In this document: positions 36,076-45,900 of the stretch, piece by piece
Numbering within the stretch: position 1 is the first letter of the stretch
How the letters are laid out: the number at the start of each line of letters is the position of its first letter
The notes under the pieces: generated by a model
Told to the model about the DNA's origin: nothing
Databases searched by the model: none
What the model saw: only the letters and a program-made list of their open reading frames with translations
Translations under genes and position numbers: made by a program
Origin: Sporocytophaga myxococcoides
Lineage (GTDB): Bacteria > Bacteroidota > Bacteroidia > Cytophagales > Cytophagaceae
Assembly: GCF_000775915.1 (NCBI RefSeq)
Contig: NZ_BBLT01000001.1
Coordinates: 372,001-436,000, forward strand
DNA length: 64,000 nucleotides
Reading direction: 5' to 3'

Positions 36076-37350
36076 TTAGTAAAAGTTGGAATTAGTAACA
36101 TAGTTTATTTGCATCTGACTAATAATAAGGTTGTATTCAATTTCATATAAGTCCATCTTTCCGTTTTCATAAGTTCTGATTTTATCCATGAAGTCAAGTA
36201 TACCTATAGTTTTGCTCTCATATAACTGAACTGCTTTGAGAAGTATCTGGTCCAAACCGATTTTATAATTCGGATCTATTTTTATATAAATAGCATAAAC
36301 AGTTTGGAAACGCAAACTGGCGTTGTTCACTTCCTCTTTCAATTGTAAAGTGGCCTGATCGATAGCTATTGCCTTAAGCTCTTTCTGAAGTTGAGATAGT
36401 TTAATGTTCCCCTGATTTCTATTAAAAATCGGAAGATCTATAGCTGCGTTCACTCCGATATAATTAGTAAAAGCATTTCCAAATCTGTCATAGGCACTAC
36501 CAATCATTAAATCGGGGATTGCAATTGCTTTTTGGTATAAATAATTGATTTCAGAAAAACTCAATTCATCCTTTGCTACTTTTAAATCCGGTCGTCTGGA
36601 CAATGCTGAGTCTTCCAGTATTGGTAATTCATATTTGGTAATGCTCTGCCTGCTTTCTTTTTTTACAGGAACGACAAAATGATTCGACGTTAACCGAAGC
36701 ATTATTCTCAGATCTGATTCATTATCATTGATGTCTTTTATTATATATACCTTTTGAAGTCTTATGTCTTGTAATTCGTATTTGATTCTCAATATGTCAT
36801 AACCTGCAATATCCCCATCCTTTAAGCGGATTTCAGAAGCTTTTAACAACTCCTCAAGCTGAGCTTCTTCGAGTGTCAGCAGATTCAGCTTGTTCAAGTC
36901 GTAATATATGGCATAAAAGTCCTGATATAGCTGAAATTTTAAGGATCTTAATACATCCTGAAAAGTATGAAAAGCAATACTTTTATTGGTTTCCTGCATC
37001 TTTACCAGTTTCGTTCTTTTTCCTGCCAGTCTTATTAACTGTTGCAGGTGCAGTTCAACCTGTCCGTTCTGGTCTGTAAAATCAAAAGGTCTGTGATCAT
37101 TAGGATTATAAAGTACAATTTCTCCGAAAAAAGATGGGTTGTTCCATAACCTTGCTTGCTCTACTGCCGCCTCGGCAAAAGAGATATTATATTTTTGAGC
37201 AATAAGCTGAAAGTTTTTCTCAAGAAATATAAGCTCTGCCTGCTCAATATTGAGATAAAGTGTATCAGAATTTTTGCTGTATAAATTTTTAGATATCCCA
37301 TATAAATGGGAAGAATACATAAACAGAATAAATATGATAAACACTTTCAC
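36076..37350 (-). CDS. czcC: TolC-family outer-membrane efflux protein (CzcC-like)
   Basis: A 424-residue outer-membrane factor and the first gene of the operon. A signal peptide (about 1-18) is followed by long helices with repeated heptad pattern and the family motifs NLYLNIEQAELIFLEKNFQL..., EAAVEQARLWNNPSFFGE and ALSRRPDLKVAKDELSFSEINYLYQKAIAIPDLMIGSAYD. The second repeat ends in INLPIFNRNQGNI-like 'AIDLPIFNRNQGNIKLS'. It forms the trimeric exit duct of the CzcCBA-type pump. The operon promoter must lie in 37351-37575. No metal regulator gene is adjacent. Confidence 0.9.
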   Translation of the reverse strand: MKVFIIFILFMYSSHLYGISKNLYSKNSDTLYLNIEQAELIFLEKNFQLIAQKYNISFAEAAVEQARLWNNPSFFGEIVLYNPNDHRPFDFTDQNGQVELHLQQLIRLAGKRTKLVKMQETNKSIAFHTFQDVLRSLKFQLYQDFYAIYYDLNKLNLLTLEEAQLEELLKASEIRLKDGDIAGYDILRIKYELQDIRLQKVYIIKDINDNESDLRIMLRLTSNHFVVPVKKESRQSITKYELPILEDSALSRRPDLKVAKDELSFSEINYLYQKAIAIPDLMIGSAYDRFGNAFTNYIGVNAAIDLPIFNRNQGNIKLSQLQKELKAIAIDQATLQLKEEVNNASLRFQTVYAIYIKIDPNYKIGLDQILLKAVQLYESKTIGILDFMDKIRTYENGKMDLYEIEYNLIISQMQINYVTNSNFY

Positions 37351-37564
37351 GGAAAATGTTTTTAATGATAGAAAACAGGGAAGACAAGCAAAGGTTTAAA
37401 TAATTCCTCCCTTGAAAGGAGGCAAAAGTTTATCTGTAAATTTCTGAAAATATTTTGTTCCGCTTTTTCAAGGAAGGGAGTGGAAACATTTTTCAGACAT
37501 TTAATTGTTAAAATCATAAGTGAAGGCTGTTGGAAAGCTTTGTTTAGATTTAGTATTATTTATG

Positions 37565-37570
37565 AGGAGG
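37565..37570 (+). promoter_or_regulatory. Strong Shine-Dalgarno AGGAGG
   Basis: A full AGGAGG five bases before ATG 37576. Such strong sites are rare in this window, where most starts have little Shine-Dalgarno sequence, and it decides the start of the PPC gene. Confidence 0.8.
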
Positions 37571-37575
37571 ATATC

Positions 37576-38022
37576 ATGGAAAGTAAAGTTTTAAGTCATG
37601 GTCATGAGACGACCTCCCTACTGGTATTCCAGGAAGGGGATGAACTCATCAGTACTCTTGAAAAATACGCCTTCGATCATGATATCACTTCTGGACATTT
37701 TGAAGGGATTGGTGCATTTAAAAATGTAGTTGTCGCGTTTTTCGATTGGGACAAGAAAGAGTACATAAAAATTCCTTTCGATGAGCAGTTGGAAATTTTA
37801 TCCTTTAATGGAGATATAACTATAGAAGATGAGATTCCCAAAATACATGCGCATGTTGTATGCGGAAGAAAAGATGGGTCGGCGGTAGGTGGCCATCTGG
37901 TTGAAGGATATGTAAGACCAACGTTAGAACTGGTTTTATATAAATCAGATAAACATCTAAGGCGAAAAGTGGATCCGAAGACAGGTGTACATGTAATTGA
38001 TATCAGAAGCTCGGGAGATTAA
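37576..38022 (+). CDS. PPC (DUF296) domain protein
   Basis: A 148-residue protein consisting of a PPC/DUF296 domain, as found in AT-hook plant proteins and stand-alone bacterial forms. Seen: DHDITSGHFEGIGAFKNVVVAFFD (about 35-58), ILSFNGDI (75-82), KIHAHVVCGRKDGSAVGGHLVEGYV (about 90-114) and TLELVLYK. The histidines IHAHV and GGHL could bind a metal. I chose ATG 37576 because a strong AGGAGG (37565-37570) lies five bases upstream; an earlier ATG at 37480 would add 32 unrelated residues. The function of stand-alone PPC proteins is unknown, and regulation of DNA-binding partners has been suggested. Confidence 0.85.
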   Translation: MESKVLSHGHETTSLLVFQEGDELISTLEKYAFDHDITSGHFEGIGAFKNVVVAFFDWDKKEYIKIPFDEQLEILSFNGDITIEDEIPKIHAHVVCGRKDGSAVGGHLVEGYVRPTLELVLYKSDKHLRRKVDPKTGVHVIDIRSSGD

Positions 38023-38193
38023 TTTTGCTGTAATAATCACTAATTGAATTTCTTCTAAAATTAAGTTGATTCTAAAAGTAAAAAACAAACCTATGAAAGT
38101 GAATAATACAACATATTTCACTCTCAGAATATATCATTTTAAACTTCAGTGAACAGACACATACATTATTCTACATCTTGAAACATATTATAA

Positions 38194-40101
38194 TCACAGT
38201 GCATCCGAGTCAGATATCTTTTCCACAAGATCTCTGGTCACCTCGTCCAATTCAACAGCAGATTGCAGTACATATCCAAGAAGGTCATCATTGCTATCTC
38301 CGTTTTTCTTATTCAGTTCAATTAAATTGATCAATCCCATTATCCTTGCCACAGGAGCTCTTACTTTATGTGATTGATACCAGGCTATTTCTTTCAATTT
38401 TTTATTCTTTTCAATAATTAATTCATTATTAATTTTTAACTTTTCATTAGCCCTCTTGATTTTCTCTTCATCCTTTTTTCTATCAGTAATATCATGTACA
38501 TTACCTATGAGATTCACGCATTCATTGTCTTCGTTAAAGACCGGAGATATAGTCACTATTCCTTTTTTCTCACCTGCGGGATAATTTGTGGTTTCTTCCC
38601 ATGAAACAGTCGTTCTTTTTTCAATAGCTTCTTTGTATTTAGATAAAACCAGAGAATAAGACGGATTTGGAATGACCTCTTCAACAAGTTTGCCCTCAAT
38701 GTCCTCCTTGGAAAGCTCCGTAGCATCAAGAAATCTTTTATTGATAGTAGAAAATCTAAAGACATCGTCTTTTTCTATATCAATCAGGAACATGATCTCA
38801 TTTGTGGAATTGAACACTAGTTCAAGTTTTTCTTTATATAGTTTTGCTTCTGTCTCTGCAAGTTTTCTCTCCATTACATATACAAGAATTCTTCTGACGC
38901 GATCTATACTGTTTTCTTCCTCCTTTGAAAGCTCCCTGATTGATTTATGATATATGGCAAATGTTCCTAACAAAACATCTTTTGAATTGATGATTGGGTA
39001 AGACCAGGAAGAACGAAGGTCAAAATTTTTTATGATTTCCATATAATGATCCCAGTAAGGGTGATGGAATATATCCGAAACTTCAACCTTCTTTCTCAGA
39101 AATGCAGCGCTTCCGCAAGATCCGTAACCAATTGCTATTTTTGTTCCTTCCACTTCCTTATTAAAAGCTTCAGGAAGATGTGGAGATGACCAATTATATA
39201 AGCGGCCATTTTCCACTTTAAGAACAGAACAAAGCATGTCAGGATGAATATCTCTCAGACCGTTCAGAAGGAATGTAATTAATTCCTCTACTGAAGAATC
39301 TGGCTGGACATAGTGCTGAAGGACTGATTTCTCCAGATTTTCAAGCATCTCAATTCTTTTTTGTTCAGTAATATCCCTGATTATTCCCATAATCTTGTTA
39401 TTACCAAACAAGCCTTCTGCAATCTCAGCCTTTGCAGAAATTATTCTTGGGATATCTTGATTCTCAGGACAGATCTGCACCTCAATATCATATTTCATAT
39501 GCTCCTGAATAAGCTTTTGACCGGCACTTCTCACTTTGTCTATTTCTTTGATTAATGGTTCGATTTTGCTTATAGGTATTTCTGCAGCTACCGGAGCGAA
39601 TCCGAATAATTCACAAGCTTTTTCTGATCCCCATATTACATCTTTGTTTTTCTCAAGCTCCCAATATCCAAGCTGCCCTATTTCCTGTGCTTTCAGCAGT
39701 CTGGCCTTATCTATCCGAATCTGTTGTTCTTCCAGTTTACGGGATGTGATATCCCGAAAATAGATAGTAAGTCCTTCCGCAGATGGGTAAATATTATTTT
39801 CAAACCATTTATTAAAAGGAGGGTAATATTCTTCGAGATAGATATATTGCTGTGTCTCCATTGCCTTATAATAGGCCTTATAGAAAGGCTGATCGATTCC
39901 TTCCGGAAATTCCGTCCAGATATGTTTTCCGATCATGCTTATAGGATCCCGGCCGAATATTTCTCCAGCCTTTTTGTTCATATAGGTGTAGCACCAATTT
40001 CTGTCAAGAGCAACAAATGCGTCAGATATTCTGTCGAGTACCGCTAATAAATTCTCCTGACTATATACATTTAATAAGGATTGAGAAGGTTTCTTTTCCA
40101 T
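38194..40101 (-). CDS. PAS/GAF sensor protein with HisKA-like region but no ATPase domain
   Basis: A 635-residue cytosolic sensor. PAS (about 15-115, ALDRNWCYTYMNKKAGEIFGRDPISMIGKHIW), a second PAS (about 130-245), GAF (about 255-410, IAIGYGSCGSAAFLRKKVEVSDI, YPIINSKDVLLGTFAIYHKS) and a third PAS (about 420-540, FLIDIEKDDVFRFSTINKRFLDATEL) are followed by a coiled coil and AWYQSHKVRAPVARIMGLINLIE. H578 would be the phospho-acceptor. The protein stops about 57 residues later, without the N, G1 and G2 boxes of a HATPase domain. It may dimerise with, or be phosphorylated by, a complete kinase, or it may act as a phosphotransfer protein. The downstream stop is clean, so no frameshift is needed to explain the form. 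Confidence 0.88.
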   Translation of the reverse strand: MEKKPSQSLLNVYSQENLLAVLDRISDAFVALDRNWCYTYMNKKAGEIFGRDPISMIGKHIWTEFPEGIDQPFYKAYYKAMETQQYIYLEEYYPPFNKWFENNIYPSAEGLTIYFRDITSRKLEEQQIRIDKARLLKAQEIGQLGYWELEKNKDVIWGSEKACELFGFAPVAAEIPISKIEPLIKEIDKVRSAGQKLIQEHMKYDIEVQICPENQDIPRIISAKAEIAEGLFGNNKIMGIIRDITEQKRIEMLENLEKSVLQHYVQPDSSVEELITFLLNGLRDIHPDMLCSVLKVENGRLYNWSSPHLPEAFNKEVEGTKIAIGYGSCGSAAFLRKKVEVSDIFHHPYWDHYMEIIKNFDLRSSWSYPIINSKDVLLGTFAIYHKSIRELSKEEENSIDRVRRILVYVMERKLAETEAKLYKEKLELVFNSTNEIMFLIDIEKDDVFRFSTINKRFLDATELSKEDIEGKLVEEVIPNPSYSLVLSKYKEAIEKRTTVSWEETTNYPAGEKKGIVTISPVFNEDNECVNLIGNVHDITDRKKDEEKIKRANEKLKINNELIIEKNKKLKEIAWYQSHKVRAPVARIMGLINLIELNKKNGDSNDDLLGYVLQSAVELDEVTRDLVEKISDSDAL

Positions 40102-40243
40102 TGTGCTTAAAAAATCAAAATAATAGAACTCTAAAATATTGATTCTTATTGATTTTCAAAATGGTTGTAATGAAATAGAAGGATAAAAATTTGGAAAGAG
40201 AATATTGGGAGTAGTTTTGATAGGAAAATTTTCCCATCCAATT

Positions 40244-40591
40244 CTATTTCACAGAATCAGTTCCTGATGAATCACTATGAGAAGGATAATTTTTATCTAT
40301 TCCGTCAGAGATCATTTTTAATACTTTGGCTATGACATGCACATTAGATTCTTTTTTAGGATGTTGTAATGGTATCGCAAAAGGTAAAGTATCGATTGGA
40401 GCAATATGTTCCGGAGCTATAGAACCCTTATCTTCATTTTCATGATGCTCATAATTACTAACAAATTTTATAGTCTCTGTTGAATTTTTATTTTGAGTAA
40501 AATCTGTTGCTTGGTAAATACCGTATAGACCAATAACCATAATGCATATAGCAAATGAAACTCCAGGGAGAGAGTGTTTTAAATTGCTCAT
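40244..40591 (-). CDS. Small membrane-anchored hypothetical protein
   Basis: A 115-residue protein with one N-terminal membrane segment (about 10-28, GVSFAICIMVIGLYGIYQA) followed by a hydrophilic His/Glu-rich periplasmic part (NYEHHENEDKGSIAPEHIAPIDTLP) and a serine-rich end. Histidine clusters might bind metal. I do not recognise a family. It diverges from the broken OmpA gene, with about 150 bases between them. Confidence 0.55.
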   Translation of the reverse strand: MSNLKHSLPGVSFAICIMVIGLYGIYQATDFTQNKNSTETIKFVSNYEHHENEDKGSIAPEHIAPIDTLPFAIPLQHPKKESNVHVIAKVLKMISDGIDKNYPSHSDSSGTDSVK

Positions 40592-40744
40592 ATATAGAGG
40601 GTTTTAGGTAATACTAAAATATCGTTAAAGTGTTAGAATATTTTAGAAAGTATTTTTTGTTCTGATGGAATTATTTCCAATTTTACAAAGACTTCATAAT
40701 AGAACAAGAGAATCATCCGGGATACTCAGTCAGTAGTTTATAAT

Positions 40745-41197
40745 ATGAATTTAATAATAACCTGTGTCATCATCTTAGTGTCTGTTATTACCTCTTACGG
40801 ACAGAAATTTACACTGCAGGACACTACTTTTAACATAGGTGATGTTTTGATCTCACAGGATATTCTGTTCGATTTTAACAAGGCAATTATTAGTTCTGAA
40901 AACTATGATTTGCTTGATAGCATAGCATCTTTTTTACAAAAAAATAAAAAGCTGACAATTGAAGTGAGTCTTCATAGTGATGAACGTGGCTCAGGCAAAT
41001 ATTCTTAATGTCTGACATGTAAACGTGCTAAAGCGATTGCTGACTATATAATCTCAAAAGGAATATTTGCAGACAGACTTTTAGCGAAAGGATATAATGC
41101 CAGCAAACCTTTGATTAAAGGTGCGAAAACGGAAGAAGAACATCAACAAAACAGGCGAACTGAATTTAAAATTTTAAGCACTGATTATGTTGAATAG
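40745..41197 (+). pseudogene. OmpA-family protein interrupted by an in-frame TAA
   Basis: One frame from ATG 40745 to the TAG at 41195-41197 would give 150 residues, but codon 88 (41006-41008) is TAA. Before it: a signal peptide (MNLIITCVIILVSVITSYGQ) and the first half of an OmpA peptidoglycan-binding domain (ILFDFNKAIISSENYDLLDSIA, HSDERGSGKYS). After it, in the same frame: the second half (CKRAKAIADYIISKGIFADRLLAKGYNASKPL, NRRTEFKIL). The canonical N-x-x-LSxxRA motif is disrupted at the stop. The 87-residue product lacks the peptidoglycan-binding residues and is probably non-functional. It is followed 33 nt later by the cytochrome gene. Confidence 0.82.
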
Positions 41198-41230
41198 TAT
41201 TAAGTAAAGACAAGTAATGATAATCAGGTA

Positions 41231-41704
41231 ATGAAGAGGAAATACCAGTTAATTTTAATTTTTAAGATGATAACCCTAATTTCAGCTTTTGCAATTATGG
41301 TATCTTTATTTGCCTTTTATTCTATAAAAGAAAAGAAGCAGTCTGAACAGTTTGTATGTGGAGTAGTAGATGAGCGGCCTATATGCGGGAATGCAATAAG
41401 GCAGATGAAGATTTCTTTGATTATAAATAAAACTGGACAGCGATTATTTCAAGATAGTTGCAGGGCTTGTCATAGTATTCATGACGTTGTTGTAGGACCG
41501 GCATTAAAAGATGTAGTAAAGCGAAGACCTAAAAAGTGGCTTTATAAATTTATCAATAACTCAAGTGCTGTTATAAAATCCGGAGATCCATATGCTGTTG
41601 AGTTATTCAATAAATTTGGTAAAGCTGAAATGAAAAACTTTAATTTCACAAAGGCTGAGATAGATTCAATTCTGGATTATATTAAAGTTGAGTCTGATTA
41701 TTAA
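41231..41704 (+). CDS. Membrane-anchored class I cytochrome c
   Basis: A 157-residue protein with an N-terminal membrane segment (about 8-31) and a single c-type haem site C77-R-A-C80-H81. It is followed by VGPALKDVVKRRPKKWLYKFI (89-109) and a probable axial methionine in KAEM134KNF. The rest of the fold (FTKAEIDSILDYI) fits a class I cytochrome domain exposed to the periplasm. Two additional cysteines at 43 and 52 precede the domain. It probably carries electrons between respiratory complexes. No partner oxidase genes are adjacent. Confidence 0.88.
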   Translation: MKRKYQLILIFKMITLISAFAIMVSLFAFYSIKEKKQSEQFVCGVVDERPICGNAIRQMKISLIINKTGQRLFQDSCRACHSIHDVVVGPALKDVVKRRPKKWLYKFINNSSAVIKSGDPYAVELFNKFGKAEMKNFNFTKAEIDSILDYIKVESDY

Positions 41705-42037
41705 AGTTGCTGCTTACAGGATGATGATTTTTTGATGATTGCATTAACTATTTTTATTTGCCTGGTAAGTTTAAGAGATTCATTTTTAGGTGAATAAAAA
41801 AATAGTTTCTGATATCAATTTATAATTCCTATCTATTTTTTGCTATAAAAGCAAAGTGTCATATTTCTATGTCTTGTTTATTGTCGTTTTAGTGGAGGTA
41901 TTATTGTTATTTATCGACAAAAAGTATATTTTGGTATTTAATTGACATGAGAATTGGATTATTTATCCGTCCCTTTATAACAATTTATTGTCAATGTTCA
42001 GCATTTCAGCATATTACGTTTTAAGATACTATTTTCA
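41705..42037. other. Intergenic region
   Basis: 333 bases between the cytochrome and cheR genes. AT-rich, with no repeat family or good hairpin seen. It should contain the promoter of the cheR/hybrid kinase genes. Confidence 0.4.
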
Positions 42038-42880
42038 ATGATGTCGGAAATTACGATTTCAGAGATTAATGATTTATTTGAATCTGTTTATAAAACTTAT
42101 GGATATGATTTCAGGGAATACAATCCTGATCATTTGAAACGCAGATTGATAAACAGGATGGCTCTTTCTCAAATAGGATCATTTGGAGAGTTGAAGAGAA
42201 GAGTAATAGCGGAACCTGTTTTTTCGTCCCTCATTTTCAAAGATCTTTCCATTCAGGTTACTGAAATGTTTCGTGACTCCAGTTTCTATGAGGCCTTCAG
42301 AGCTAGTGTAATTCCTTTTATTAAAACATATCCTTTCGTGAAGATCTGGCAAGCAGGCATCGCCAGCGGTGAAGAGGTTTATTCCATTGCCATACTTTTA
42401 AGAGAAGAGAACTTATACGACAAGTGTATGATCTATGCAACGGACTTTAATCAGCATGCCTTGGAGCAGGGGATGGAAGGCGTTTATCCGGAAAGTAAAA
42501 TAAAAAAGTATATAAGAAATTATCAGCAGGCTGGAGGAAAAGCTTCATTGAGCGATTACATTGTGCACGATTATAACCGCATCATTATTAATTCAGATTT
42601 GCGTAAAAACATTGTATGGGCTAACCATAATCTCGTTACAGATAAGGTCTTCTCCGAAGTGAATATTATACTTTGCCGGAATGTTATGATTTATTTTAAT
42701 AAAGAGCTTCAGGAAAAGGTTCACGCTCTCTTTTTGGAAAGCCTTGCAAATGGAGGATTTCTATGTCTTGGAATGAATGAAAGTTTTCCTGCTTCTTCTA
42801 TAATGAAAAATTATTCAACGTTTGATGTCAGAAATAAAATCTTTAAGAAGAAATACAGGGCCTTGTCACATATGAAATAA
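42038..42880 (+). CDS. cheR: CheR-type protein-glutamate methyltransferase
   Basis: A 280-residue AdoMet-dependent methyltransferase. The N-terminal helical domain (INDLFESVYKTYGYDFREYNPDHLKRRLINRM) is followed by the catalytic Rossmann domain: IKTYPFVKIWQAGIASGEEVYSIAILLREE (about 109-138), IYATDFNQHALEQG and IILCRNVMIYFNKELQEKV. These are hallmark CheR motifs. No cheB or chemoreceptor gene is nearby; instead a large hybrid kinase gene starts 58 nt downstream. It may methylate that kinase's signalling helices or take part in a non-chemotaxis pathway. ATG 42041 is an equally good start. Confidence 0.92.
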   Translation: MMSEITISEINDLFESVYKTYGYDFREYNPDHLKRRLINRMALSQIGSFGELKRRVIAEPVFSSLIFKDLSIQVTEMFRDSSFYEAFRASVIPFIKTYPFVKIWQAGIASGEEVYSIAILLREENLYDKCMIYATDFNQHALEQGMEGVYPESKIKKYIRNYQQAGGKASLSDYIVHDYNRIIINSDLRKNIVWANHNLVTDKVFSEVNIILCRNVMIYFNKELQEKVHALFLESLANGGFLCLGMNESFPASSIMKNYSTFDVRNKIFKKKYRALSHMK

Positions 42881-42938
42881 GATTATTAATCCTGAATGCT
42901 TAAAGTAAATCCCAAATATAGATCCGAAAATACAACAT

Positions 42939-45900
42939 ATGAATATAACGATTAAAGCTAAGCTCATACTCAGTATATCTTTGATTCTGGTTATTATGTT
43001 TTCTTCATTGTTTTATCTCATCAATCAACTATCTATATTAAATGATAGGATGGCAAGACTGGTGGAAATGACAACAGACCGCATTATCTTATCAAACGAA
43101 CTTGTTTACCAAGTGATGGATATAACAAGAAATGAAAAGAATATCATTATAGAAAAAGACCTTTCAGAAGTAAACAAATATGAACAGGAGATAACTAAAA
43201 CAGTTCGGCTTGCCGATGGCAGACTGAGAGATCTGAAATATAAGTCAAATGAAGAAGCCAGATTTCTCTTGAATGATTTTGAAACAGAATGGAAAAAGTA
43301 TAAGTCTGTTTTGACAGAAATAATAAAATATGCAAAGCAGAATGAAGTAGATCCTGCTTATACGCTTTCAGTTAAAAGCGCCAGAGAACCAAGGGCTTCT
43401 ATGATTGATCTGCTGAATAGAGTAAATGAGCTTAACAAGACAAGAATGATGGAAGTAAAAGCTTCGAGTCTTGAGGCATATAATTCTAGTATCAAGCTGA
43501 TATCAAGCCTGGTAGTCATATCATTGTTGGCATCTGTTATACTTACATATTGGATTGTAAGGGCAATCACGGGCAGGATTGAAAGAATTTCTGAGGTAGC
43601 TACAAAAATTGCATCCAGAGAGTTTGAAGATTTAAGTTTTGATGACAACAAGAAGGATGAACTTGTACCTGTAGTGAAGGCTCTTGAAGATGTTCTATCC
43701 AGCTTCAGAGAAGTTACCACAAGTGTGCGCAGTATAACAAACGGTGATTATTCTGTAAAAGTAGTTCCAAAGTCGCAGAAGGACTTTTTAGGAAATGCAG
43801 TGAACATTATGAACACAACTATTGAAGACGCAGTAAAAACAAATGCCCGTCTATCTTGGCTTACATCAGGATTAAACTTCCTCAATGAGAAATTGCGAGG
43901 AGACCAATCGCTGGAAATGATTACGGAGAAGGCTATTGCCTTTCTTAGTGAATATACAAAATCGGATATAGGGGCATTATATCTTGAGAATAATAATTCG
44001 GTTAAACTAGCCGCAAGCTTTGCTATTACTCCTTCTGATATTCACAGAAAAGAATATGCTTTTGGTGAAGGTCTTCCTGGTCAGGTCGCTGCAGACGGTG
44101 ATTTCAGGCACTTTACTGATCTTAGACAGGAAAATCTCAGAGTATCTTCTTCTGTATTTGAAGCAATTCCGGAAAATGTTGTTGTTTTTCCTTTTTCAAA
44201 GGATGAGCAGTTGCTTGGCGTAGTTGAGATAGGAAAGTTAAAACCATTTAGCGAAACAGAAATAGAATTTTTCAAAGTAGCAATGCCTGTTATCGGCATA
44301 TTTATATATTCCGCAATCCTTCGCAAGCAAACACAGGATCTTCTCGAAGAAACTCAAAGACAGAGTGAGGAGCTGCAGGTGCAGCAGGAAGAGTTAAAGC
44401 TCATCAATGAAGAATTGGAACAGCAAACACAGCACCTTCAGCAGCAACAGGAGGAATTGCAGGCAGCAAATATCGAACTTGAAGAGCAGACTCAACATGT
44501 AGAGATGAAGAATCAGGAGCTACAGGCTGCTAAGACAGAAGTTGAGATGAGCAATAAGTTTAAATCTCAGTTTCTTGCCAATATGTCTCACGAGCTCAGA
44601 ACACCGCTAAACAGCTTGCTTATTTTGTCCAGGGATCTTTCAGAAAATAAAAAGGGAAATCTGGATGAGGGCCAGGTTGAAAGCGCGAAGATTGTATATA
44701 AAAGCGGAGTGGATCTGCTTCATCTGATCAATGAAGTACTAGACCTCTCTAAAATAGAAGCAGGCAAAATGGATTTGAATATTGAAGATATAAGAGTGAA
44801 TCTCTTTATCGAAAATATTCATCGTAATTTTGATCATCAGGTGAGGGAAAAAGGTTTAATGTTATCGGTAAATAAAGATTCAGATTTACCTGATTATATC
44901 AAAACAGATCCTCAAAAGCTGGATCAGATCATTAAGAATCTTTTATCGAATGCAATTAAGTTCACAGAAGCTGGGAGTATCGATGTTTTTATAAGGAGGA
45001 ATTCTGATATCACTATAGCAATAGATGTAAAGGATACAGGAATAGGAATTCCTGCTGAAAAGCAAAACACGATTTTTGAAGCCTTTCATCAGGGGGATGG
45101 AAGTATATCCCGCAAATATGGCGGAACCGGGTTAGGGCTTTCTATATCTAGAGAGCTTGCAAAATTATTAGGTGGAGAAATTAAAATATCAAGTAAACCT
45201 GGACAGGGTTCCGTTTTCACTATTATTATTCCATTGATTATACCTGAGGTCAGAAATCATTCAGAGATAAAGACTGAAGAATCACTACCTTCTGAAAAGA
45301 AAGAAGAATTCCTTAATTACCCGGGGATTGCTGATGATCGGTTGGCAATAAGCAAAAAGGATAAAATACTTTTGATCATAGAGGACGATCTCAATTTTGC
45401 TCAGATTTTAAAAAGACAGGCAGCTGCAAAAGGATTTAAAGTATTGGCTGCATCTAGTGGCGAAGACGGACTGGTTCTTGCTGATAAATTTAAACCGAAT
45501 GCCATAATTCTTGATTTAAGTCTCCCGGGAATGGATGGAAGAACGGTGCTTCTTGAACTGAAGAATAATCCTGCTTTACGTCATATCCCGGTTCATATTA
45601 TTTCTGCAATGGAGAGGACGCTTGACCCTATTAAGGCGGGAGCTGTGGAGTATCTCATCAAACCCATAGATAAGGAAGAGCTTGATCATGCATTTCAAAG
45701 AATTGAAAATTTCATAAATAAAAAAATGAAATACCTTCTGATTGTTGAAGACGATCAGAATAACAGGGAATCGATAAAGATGCTGATTGGCAATGGTGAT
45801 GTAAAATGTATGGAAGCTGGAAGCGGAGAGGAGGCTATAAAACTGATGGGTAGCGCTGATATTGATTGTATTGTTCTGGATCTTGGATTACCTGATATGC

